NCBI GenBank assembly: GCA_937871705.1
Contig: CALMOO010000713.1
Span: 4,146 to 10,954 of the forward strand
Direction: 5' to 3'
DNA from: an uncultured Hymenobacter sp.
GTDB lineage: Bacteria; Bacteroidota; Bacteroidia; Cytophagales; Hymenobacteraceae
Length of the DNA: 6,809 nt
In this document: piece by piece, positions 1 through 5,445 of the stretch
Numbering within the stretch: the stretch's first letter is position 1
Layout of the letters: each line of letters starts with the position of its first letter
Program-made: the position numbers and the translations under genes
Notes under the pieces: model-generated
What the model saw: only the letters and a program-made list of their open reading frames with translations
What the model was told of the DNA's origin: nothing
Database searches by the model: none

Positions 1-944
1 GCCTCATCGAAACCAAACGTGTGGCTGATAACGGGTTTGATTTGCTTGCTGTCGAAGGCGCGGAATAGGTCGGCCAGCATTTGGGTGCTGCCTACATAAA
101 TGCCCTGAATACGCTGGGTATTAATAGGTAGCATGCGCAGGTTGGGCGCCTCGTCGCTGGGGGCTACTTGCCCAATCTGGAAAATGGTGCCGCCTGGCGC
201 CAGGGCGCGCAGTGAGCGAGCCAGTTGGCCGGCTACCTCGAGTATATACAAAGCGCCTCCACTCTGGGTGAGCTCCTTCACTTGGTCTTCCCAGTTGGGG
301 GTAGTCTTGTAATTGATGAGGTGGTCGGCGCCGAGGGCTTTGGCCTGGGCCAGCTTTTCGTCGGAGCTGGAAGTGATAATAACCTGGGCACCAAACAGCT
401 TCGCGATTTGCAAAGCGAAGATGGACACGCCGCCCGTGCCTTGCAGCAGCACGGTGTCGCCGGGGCGCAGCTGGGCTTGCTCGACCAGCGAGTGCCAGGC
501 CGTGACGCCCGCGCACGGAAACGCAGCGGCTTCCTCAAACGAAAACGAATCAGGCACCTGCACCACGGCCGCTTCCGGGAAGGTCACGTACTCGGCCAGC
601 ACGCCGTCGGTGCTGCCGCCCAGCGAGCGCAAGGTTTTGGCGGCCGAAAACGCGCCATCGGCCCAATCGGGAAAGAAGTTGATGGCCACGCGGTCACCGA
701 CTTGCACCTTCGTCACGCCCGCGCCTACCTCCGTTACCAGGCCGGCGGCGTCGCTAAAGGGTATCATGGGCAGCACCTCGCCGGGGTAGCCAAACCAGCC
801 GTTGGCCAGGGCCCAGTCGCGGTAGTTGAGCGAGGTTGCCTTTACCTGAATCTTCACCTCGTAGTCGCGCACAGTAGGCTCCTCGTACGTGCCTTGGCGG
901 AAATTTCCGAGGTTTTTGGGCTCGTGCAGTTTATAAGCTTTCAT
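1..944 (-). CDS. Zinc-independent MDR-family NAD(P)-dependent oxidoreductase (alcohol dehydrogenase/quinone reductase type), C-terminus cut by window edge
   Basis: Translated from the ATG at 944-942, the frame is open for 314 codons to the left edge, so roughly the last 20-25 residues of a usual ~335-340 residue protein are missing. The N-terminal GroES-like domain (about residues 1-125) has the family landmarks NYRDW (40-44), PFSDAAG (62-68) and GDRV (83-86). The Rossmann domain follows, with the nucleotide-binding GTGGVS loop at 169-174, then ALGADHLINY (203-212) and APGGTIFQIG (249-258). The catalytic-zinc cysteine expected near residue 43 is an aspartate, and the structural-zinc cysteine cluster is absent, so this is a zinc-free member. 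It is probably a cytosolic NAD(P)H-dependent oxidoreductase; the substrate cannot be read from the sequence. It is transcribed divergently from proB with no obvious link to proline synthesis. The family call is firm and the exact reaction is open. Confidence 0.9.
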   Translation of the reverse strand, partial: MKAYKLHEPKNLGNFRQGTYEEPTVRDYEVKIQVKATSLNYRDWALANGWFGYPGEVLPMIPFSDAAGLVTEVGAGVTKVQVGDRVAINFFPDWADGAFSAAKTLRSLGGSTDGVLAEYVTFPEAAVVQVPDSFSFEEAAAFPCAGVTAWHSLVEQAQLRPGDTVLLQGTGGVSIFALQIAKLFGAQVIITSSSDEKLAQAKALGADHLINYKTTPNWEDQVKELTQSGGALYILEVAGQLARSLRALAPGGTIFQIGQVAPSDEAPNLRMLPINTQRIQGIYVGSTQMLADLFRAFDSKQIKPVISHTFGFDE

Positions 945-988
945 GGAAAATAGAGGGGGTAGCGGCGACCAACCGGCCGCCAAAAAAG

Positions 989-1016
989 AGAACCTATTAA
1001 CCGGCCAACGGCCAAA
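989..1016 (-). promoter_or_regulatory. Candidate Bacteroidota-type promoter for the oxidoreductase
   Basis: Read on the minus strand, TTTG (1016-1013) is followed after 16 bases by TAGGTTCT (996-989). This resembles the Bacteroidota -33 TTTG / -7 TAnnTTTG pattern, with mismatches in the last two bases of the -7 box and a spacer at the short end. It lies about 45 bases upstream of the ATG at 944, a plausible leader length. Pattern match only. Confidence 0.3.
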
Positions 1017-1041
1017 AGGATGGGTAGTAAAGGCTAAAATT

Positions 1042-1070
1042 GGCCTTCCAAGCCACCGATGCCGAAGGCC
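1042..1070. repeat. Short inverted repeat between the divergent genes
   Basis: GGCCTTC (1042-1048) and GAAGGCC (1064-1070) are perfect 7-base complements separated by 15 bases. An alternative pairing joins ATTGGCC (1039-1045) with GGCCAAT (1071-1077). It sits upstream of the candidate proB -7 box and could be an operator, a hairpin, or chance in GC-rich DNA. Confidence 0.3.
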
Positions 1071-1099
1071 GGCCAATCCGCCAAGTTGCGGGCAAGCGC

Positions 1100-1107
1100 T
1101 AGCTTTG
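1100..1107 (+). promoter_or_regulatory. Candidate -7 promoter element for proBA
   Basis: TAGCTTTG at 1100-1107 matches TAnnTTTG, the Bacteroidota -7 consensus, exactly. No good TTTG or TTG lies at the proper distance upstream (the nearest, at 1086-1088, is only 11 bases away), so the promoter is incomplete. If real, transcription would start near 1114 and the ATG at 1131 would be the first usable start, which argues against the earlier in-frame ATG at 1059. Confidence 0.3.
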
Positions 1108-1130
1108 GCAGCTTTCCCGTTGCTTTTGCC

Positions 1131-2216
1131 ATGCCTTTGCCTTACCGCCGCCTTGTTGTCAAAATCGGTTCTAACGTGCTCACGCAGCCCAACGGCCTGC
1201 CCGACGAGGACCGCATGGCCCAGCTCGTAGCCCAGATAGTAGGCCTCAAAAACCAGGGCTGCGAAGTCATTCTGGTGTCGTCGGGGGCGGTGGCCGCCGG
1301 GCGCAGTCTCATCACCCTACCCCCCCGCACCGACGCCGTGCGCAGCCGCCAGCTGCTGGCCGCCGTGGGCCAGGTGAAGCTCCTGAGTTTGTATGCCGCG
1401 CTGCTCGCGCCACACGGCCTGCTCGGTGCGCAGGTGCTGGTAACCAAGGAAGATTTCCGCGACCGCCAGCACTACCTGAACATGAAAAACTGCTTTCAGG
1501 AACTGCTCCAGCAGAACGTCATTCCCATTGTGAATGAGAACGATGTGATTTCGGTCACGGAGCTGATGTTTACTGATAACGACGAACTGGCGGGCCTGGT
1601 AGCGGCGTTGCTCAACGCCGATGCGCTGCTCATCTTGAGCAACGTGGACGGCATTTTCGACGGCGACCCGTCGCGGCCGGGCGCGCAGGTTATCCGCCAC
1701 ATTGCGCCGCAAGACACGGGCTTTGCGGAGTTTGTGACCGCTACGCGCTCGCAGTTTGGGCGCGGCGGCATGCTCACCAAGTGCTCCATCGCGCATAAGG
1801 TGGCCAGGCTGGGCATCAGCGTGCACATTGCCAACGGCAAGACGCCCGATATTCTGCCCAACATTCTGAATGAAACGGCTATCAGCACGTGGTTTCAGCC
1901 CAGCAAGCGCGCCTCGGGCACCAAGAAATGGCTGGCGCATGCGCAGTCGGCCCAGGCCACGGTGCACATGAATGCTGGCGCCCGCGCCGCGCTGCTGGCA
2001 CCCGGCAAGGCTAGCAGTCTGCTGCCGGTGGGGGTAGTAAAAATCGAGGGCGAGTTTGAGAAGGGCGACCTCGTGCGCCTGGTAGACGAGGCCGGCCACG
2101 CGCTGGGCCTAGGCCTGGCTGAGTACGGCGCCGACAAAGCCCGCGAGCGCCTAGGCCAGCATGGCCAGCGCCCGCTGGTGCATTACGACTACCTATTTTT
2201 AACTGCTGATAACTAG
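1131..2216 (+). CDS. proB: Glutamate 5-kinase
   Basis: Phosphorylates L-glutamate with ATP to gamma-glutamyl 5-phosphate, the committed step of proline biosynthesis, in the cytosol. The 361-residue protein has an amino-acid-kinase domain followed by a C-terminal PUA domain, the usual two-domain form. Landmarks: VVKIGSNVLT with Lys11; SSGAVAAG from Ser50; NENDVI at 135-140; TDNDEL at 148-153, matching the Asp-Asn-Asp glutamate site of the E. coli enzyme; and GRGGMLTK ending at Lys217. The PUA part starts near residue 270 and includes SLLPVGVVKIEGEFEKGD. I chose the ATG at 1131 because homology begins within a few residues of it; the in-frame ATG at 1059 would add 24 residues unlike the family. 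The stop is 9 bases before proA, so the two are almost certainly co-transcribed. Feedback inhibition by proline is usual in the family but cannot be judged here. Confidence 0.96.
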   Translation: MPLPYRRLVVKIGSNVLTQPNGLPDEDRMAQLVAQIVGLKNQGCEVILVSSGAVAAGRSLITLPPRTDAVRSRQLLAAVGQVKLLSLYAALLAPHGLLGAQVLVTKEDFRDRQHYLNMKNCFQELLQQNVIPIVNENDVISVTELMFTDNDELAGLVAALLNADALLILSNVDGIFDGDPSRPGAQVIRHIAPQDTGFAEFVTATRSQFGRGGMLTKCSIAHKVARLGISVHIANGKTPDILPNILNETAISTWFQPSKRASGTKKWLAHAQSAQATVHMNAGARAALLAPGKASSLLPVGVVKIEGEFEKGDLVRLVDEAGHALGLGLAEYGADKARERLGQHGQRPLVHYDYLFLTADN

Positions 2217-2225
2217 GCCTGTACT

Positions 2226-3476
2226 ATGTCAGACTATTCCGCCTTATTTGAAGCTGCCCGGCAAGCTAGCCGCGCCCTAGCCACCGTAGCCGCGGCCACC
2301 ATCGACGCCGCGCTGCGCGATATCGCTGAAGCGCTGGTAGCCCACACCGACTTTCTGCTGGCCGAAAACGCCAAGGACCTGGCCCGGATGCTTGCCACCG
2401 ACCCGCGCTACGACCGGCTGCGCCTCACGCCCGAGCGCCTGCAAGGCATCGCCCAGGATTTGCGCAATGTAGCCGCCCTCCCCTCCCCCGTTGGCGCAGT
2501 GCTCAGCCAGAATGAGCTAGCCAACGGCTTGCGGCTGAGCAAGGTGCGCGTGCCGCTTGGCGTGGTCGGCATCATCTACGAAGCCCGGCCCAATGTGACT
2601 ATCGACAGCCTATCGATTTGCCTGAAAACGGGTAATTCCTGCCTGCTGAAAGGCGGCTCCGATGCGGCGGCTTCCAACGCAGCGCTTATCGAAGTGGCCG
2701 GGCCGGTGCTGTCCCGCCACGGCCTGCCGCTGGCCGCTGCCACACTCCTACCCCCCGACCGCGCCGCCACCGAAGCCCTGCTCCTGGCGGTGGGCTACGT
2801 CGATGTTGTAATTCCGCGTGGCAGCCAGAGCCTTATCAACTACGTGCGGCAGCACGCGCGGGTGCCGGTTATCGAAACCGGGGCGGGCGTGGTGCACACT
2901 TACTTCGACGAGACTGGCGACCTGGCCCACGGCAGCGCCATTGTGGCCAATGCCAAAACCCGGCGCGTGAGCGTGTGTAACTCGCTTGATTGCCTGCTCA
3001 TTAACGAGCAGCGTCTCCGCGACCTGCCCGCCCTGCTCGCGCCGCTGGTGGCGGCCCAGGTGCAGGTGTTTGCCGATGCGCCTGCGCATGCGGCGCTGGC
3101 GGGCGCCTACCCCCCCGAATTGCTGGCAGAAGCCACGGAGGAGCATTTCGGCACCGAGTTTTTGGATTACAAAATGGCCGTGAAAACCGTGCCCAACCTC
3201 GACGCGGCCCTGGCCCACATTGCCCGGCACGGCTCGCGCCATAGCGAAGCCATTGTGTCGGAAGATGCGGCGCACATCGAGACGTTTTTGCAAGTCGTGG
3301 ATGCCGCGGCGGTATACGCCAACGCGTCCACTGCATTCACCGATGGCGCGCACTTTGGACTAGGCGCCGAAATCGGCATCAGTACCCAGAAGCTGCACGC
3401 CCGCGGCCCCATGGGCCTGGAGGAGCTGACCAGCTACAAGTGGCTGGTGCGCGGCACTGGGCAGGTGCGCGTGTAG
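2226..3476 (+). CDS. proA: Gamma-glutamyl phosphate reductase (glutamate-5-semialdehyde dehydrogenase)
   Basis: Reduces gamma-glutamyl 5-phosphate with NADPH to glutamate 5-semialdehyde, which cyclises and is then reduced to proline by ProC (not in this window). At 416 residues it has the full family length. Diagnostic motifs are KVRVPLGVVGIIYEARPNVT (106-125), the cofactor-domain KGGSDA starting at Lys142, ETGAGVVHTYFD, and the active-site segment RRVSVCNSLDCLL with the catalytic cysteine at residue 251. The C-terminal GLGAEIGISTQKLHARGPMG stretch is also typical of ProA. It follows proB after 9 bases with no Shine-Dalgarno sequence, as usual in this phylum. ProB and ProA are thought to channel the unstable acyl phosphate, which fits the tight gene pair. 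No frameshift or missing key residue is seen. Confidence 0.97.
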   Translation: MSDYSALFEAARQASRALATVAAATIDAALRDIAEALVAHTDFLLAENAKDLARMLATDPRYDRLRLTPERLQGIAQDLRNVAALPSPVGAVLSQNELANGLRLSKVRVPLGVVGIIYEARPNVTIDSLSICLKTGNSCLLKGGSDAAASNAALIEVAGPVLSRHGLPLAAATLLPPDRAATEALLLAVGYVDVVIPRGSQSLINYVRQHARVPVIETGAGVVHTYFDETGDLAHGSAIVANAKTRRVSVCNSLDCLLINEQRLRDLPALLAPLVAAQVQVFADAPAHAALAGAYPPELLAEATEEHFGTEFLDYKMAVKTVPNLDAALAHIARHGSRHSEAIVSEDAAHIETFLQVVDAAAVYANASTAFTDGAHFGLGAEIGISTQKLHARGPMGLEELTSYKWLVRGTGQVRV

Positions 3477-3539
3477 CCCGGGCGCGGCAGCTGGCTACCG
3501 CCCGAACTTCAAGTTAAACTCTACGTTAACAGCAGTCTT

Positions 3540-4532
3540 ATGCTATATGGGATGTGCTTTGATGGGAGTGTGGTGCGGGGAGTAGGCGACGGGGGCCTAC
3601 CCCTTCATTTTTCTAATACCCGCGCTACGGGCCACGTAGAGCAGCTGGAATTTCACTACCTCCGTGCCCGGCAGATGGGCCTGCGGCGCTTTCGCGACAC
3701 AGTGCTCTGGGACGAGGCCGGCCGGCGCCCCGACTACCGCTGGCTCGACCGGCTGCAAGCCACCAGCCAGGGGCAGATTGAGTTGGCCCTGAACCACTAC
3801 GGCTTGCCCGAATGGATAGACGAGACCATGTTCTGGGGTGAGGGCGCCGCCGAGGTTATGTACGAGCAGGCTTACCAGATTGCGCGTCGCTACCGGGGCG
3901 CTTTTCGCAGCTACAACCTGGGCGTCGAGCTGGGCATCTGGACCGACTGGATTGCGGCTCCGCAGTGCCGCCAGTGGCCTTTCGGGGGCCGCAGCTGGTG
4001 GCAGGTGTACCGCCAGACCAGTGCTATTACCATTGCCATTGCCCACGGCCTCAAGGCCGGCGACCCGACTTGCCGCACGGCCATGAGCGAGCCCTGGGGC
4101 TGGGGCGATATCCCCTACCCCGACCAGGCGCGGCCGTTTGCAACCATTCTGGGGCAACCCGACGAAGTAGCCGCGCAAAACGACTGCCACAGCTGGCAGC
4201 GCGGCCACGCGGGGCTGCTCGATATTGTGGGGCTAAATATTTACTTCGAGAATGACATCCCTGGTATGCTGGCCGCCGCCCGCCGCCTCTTCCCAGGCCA
4301 GCAGGTAGTGGTAGCCGAAACGGCCAACACTTACCGCCCCGACTGCCACCCCCCCGCCCGTTGGTGGGCCAAGTTTGAGGCCCTGCACGAGCCTAACCTG
4401 GAAGTGAGCTGGAGCCCAGGCCTCACCATGCTCACCCACGAGCGGGGCGAGCGCATGCACGCTAACTTGCTGGACGAGGACGGCACCCAGCACTGGCACA
4501 AGCCGGAAGCTACCCGGCACAAGGCTTACTAA
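3540..4532 (+). CDS. Putative TIM-barrel glycoside hydrolase-like protein (GH1/clan GH-A type), uncharacterised
   Basis: A 330-residue protein with no signal peptide or membrane segment, so probably cytosolic. Successive segments resemble beta-strands of a clan GH-A barrel: GLRRFRDTVLWDE early on; LALNHYGLPEWID, like the GH1 'H-x-x-x-P' strand; YNLGVELGIWTDW (125-137); MSEPWGWGD (182-190); DIVGLNIYF, like the GH1 'G-x-N-x-Y' strand; VVVAETANT (256-264); and a final SWSPGLTML strand. Candidate catalytic acids are Glu130 or Glu184 (acid/base) and Glu260 (nucleophile). The canonical Asn-Glu-Pro is absent: Asn126 is separated from Glu130, and Glu184 is preceded by serine. The protein is also shorter than true GH1 enzymes (~450 residues). 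It could be a divergent glycosidase or a non-catalytic relative. It starts 63 bases after proA; whether it shares the transcript is unclear. The ATG at 3540 is used; 3552 is an alternative. The fold is inferred from motifs read by eye. Confidence 0.65.
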   Translation: MLYGMCFDGSVVRGVGDGGLPLHFSNTRATGHVEQLEFHYLRARQMGLRRFRDTVLWDEAGRRPDYRWLDRLQATSQGQIELALNHYGLPEWIDETMFWGEGAAEVMYEQAYQIARRYRGAFRSYNLGVELGIWTDWIAAPQCRQWPFGGRSWWQVYRQTSAITIAIAHGLKAGDPTCRTAMSEPWGWGDIPYPDQARPFATILGQPDEVAAQNDCHSWQRGHAGLLDIVGLNIYFENDIPGMLAAARRLFPGQQVVVAETANTYRPDCHPPARWWAKFEALHEPNLEVSWSPGLTMLTHERGERMHANLLDEDGTQHWHKPEATRHKAY

Positions 4533-4625
4533 AAGCGCTGTAAGCCCGGTGTTATATGAGAGATTCAGAAGTATTTACTGGAGTTATTGCTAAGTTAGAA
4601 TCCCGCTGCTTTTTATACTTACCAG

Positions 4626-4940
4626 ATGAAAGTCATCTTCTGGCTAAACCTAATGCTGCTCACTACGCCGGCCCTTACTCAAATTAAGCTCAACCTCCCG
4701 CTAAAGCGCGAGCTGGACAGAATGCCAGTACTTAAGCGCACCGGCCAGCCTGAAACTGTTAGTTTTATTTGGCCCGTGCAAGACCCGGCCCACGCCAACG
4801 AGCGTCGTCGCCGAGCTGGATTTTGCAATACCTTGGAAGCAAGCTCGGCCAACATGGGTATGCCGTACCAGGCGGTGAGCTTGGCATATGCTAAGCAGAT
4901 GGCACAGGAAGCCGCATTACTTGCGCACGAAAAAAAGTAA
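4626..4940 (+). CDS. Small hypothetical exported protein; possibly the frameshifted relic of a DUF6624-like gene
   Basis: A 104-residue ORF whose first ~19 residues (MKVIFWLNLMLLTTPALTQ) look like a cleavable signal peptide: one lysine, then a hydrophobic stretch, then a small-residue region ending in Gln. The next segment, NLPLKRELDRMPVL, resembles the start of the mature part of DUF6624 proteins of Bacteroidota as I remember them. After that the reading looks unnatural (an ERRRR run and little hydrophobic pattern). Family-like pieces instead appear in the other two forward frames: VVAELD at 4804-4821, and LGSKLGQHGYA at 4832-4864. The ORF is also much shorter than I would expect for that family. 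It ends 5 bases before the next gene, so the two may share a transcript. Either this is a genuine short secreted protein or a decayed gene; I cannot decide, and no function is proposed. Confidence 0.4.
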   Translation: MKVIFWLNLMLLTTPALTQIKLNLPLKRELDRMPVLKRTGQPETVSFIWPVQDPAHANERRRRAGFCNTLEASSANMGMPYQAVSLAYAKQMAQEAALLAHEKK

Positions 4941-4945
4941 GTACC

Positions 4946-5434
4946 ATGCCTGTTGTTTCGATTTCGTTCCGGGCTGTGCTGGAAGCGGGTGGCCCCAGCT
5001 TTATGCCGACGCAAATAATCGGGGTGCCCGATGCCGTGTGGCAGGCTCTGGGTGGTAAAGCCACCAAGCGCGTCATTGCCACCTTCAACGGGCACCCCGA
5101 GCGGCTGGGCCTGCTGCCGCAGGAAGGCGGCGGGCGCTACCTCATGCTGCGCAAAGAGTTGTGCCAGCGCTTGCAGTTGGCCATTGGCCAGGAGGTAGAC
5201 GTCAGCCTGACGCCCGACCCGGACCCCGACCACGTCGACCTCCCCGCCGAGCTGGCCGAAGCGCTAGCCGCCTGGCCCGAGGCCGAAGCTTCCTTTCAGA
5301 AGCAAAGCGGGGCCGCGCGCCGGGCTATGGCCCGCAAGGTGGCCGCTGCCAAGCTCGCCGAGACTCGCGCCCGCTACGCCGTAGAGTTAGCCGAGCGGCT
5401 GGCGCGGGGCGCCCATCCATTTCGGGTGGGGTAG
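4946..5434 (+). CDS. DUF1905 / OmdA (YdeI-like) domain protein
   Basis: A 162-residue cytosolic protein. Residues ~5-95 fit the DUF1905 small beta-barrel: an opening FRAVLEAGGPSFM, then IIGVPDAVWQALG, RVIATFNGHPERLGLLPQ, GGGRYLMLRKEL and IGQEVDVSLTPD. After VDLPAELAEALAAWPEA the C-terminal ~55 residues are a charged helical segment with AKLAETRARYAVELAERLARG, which fits the OmdA (bacteriocin-protection, YdeI/OmpD-associated) domain often fused to DUF1905. The biochemical role of this family is not established, so no reaction is given. The start at 4946 is 5 bases after the upstream small ORF, suggesting co-transcription. The stop is 11 bases from the convergent stop of the secreted protein. 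The family call is good; the function is unknown. Confidence 0.8.
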   Translation: MPVVSISFRAVLEAGGPSFMPTQIIGVPDAVWQALGGKATKRVIATFNGHPERLGLLPQEGGGRYLMLRKELCQRLQLAIGQEVDVSLTPDPDPDHVDLPAELAEALAAWPEAEASFQKQSGAARRAMARKVAAAKLAETRARYAVELAERLARGAHPFRVG

Positions 5435-5440
5435 GCGCCC
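5407..5440. terminator. Hairpin at the convergent gene ends, possible bidirectional terminator
   Basis: CCCATCC (5412-5418) pairs with GGGTGGG (5424-5430) around a 5-base loop, with one G-T wobble. GGGCG (5407-5411) then pairs with CGCCC (5436-5440), leaving a 5-base bulge at 5431-5435. The 12-pair structure overlaps the last codons and stop of the upstream plus-strand gene and stops 5 bases short of the minus-strand stop. No T-run follows on either strand, so it is not a classical intrinsic terminator. Confidence 0.35.
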
Positions 5441-5445
5441 TCAAC

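Noticed and set aside
225..953. Long plus-strand open frame opposite the oxidoreductase
   Set aside because: It is antisense to a clear MDR gene, with no recognisable domain; it is a shadow frame of GC-rich coding DNA.
1059..1130. Upstream in-frame ATG giving proB 24 extra residues
   Set aside because: The extra residues resemble no part of glutamate 5-kinase, and the core strand VVKIG lies at its normal distance from the ATG at 1131.
1317..2099. 260-codon minus-strand open frame opposite proB
   Set aside because: It is entirely antisense to a well-supported gene, and its His/Arg/Ala/Gln-rich composition is typical of shadow frames.
2748..3353. Minus-strand open frame opposite proA
   Set aside because: It is antisense to a full-length gene with conserved motifs and has no recognisable domain.
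3479..3504. Stem CGGGCG / CGCCCG just after the proA stop, considered as a terminator
   Set aside because: It has only six pairs with a 14-base loop and no T-run; too weak to call in such GC-rich DNA.
3597..4208. Minus-strand open frame opposite the glycosidase-like gene
   Set aside because: The plus-strand frame has better protein-like motifs and runs the full length between the neighbouring gene boundaries; the minus frame is likely a shadow.
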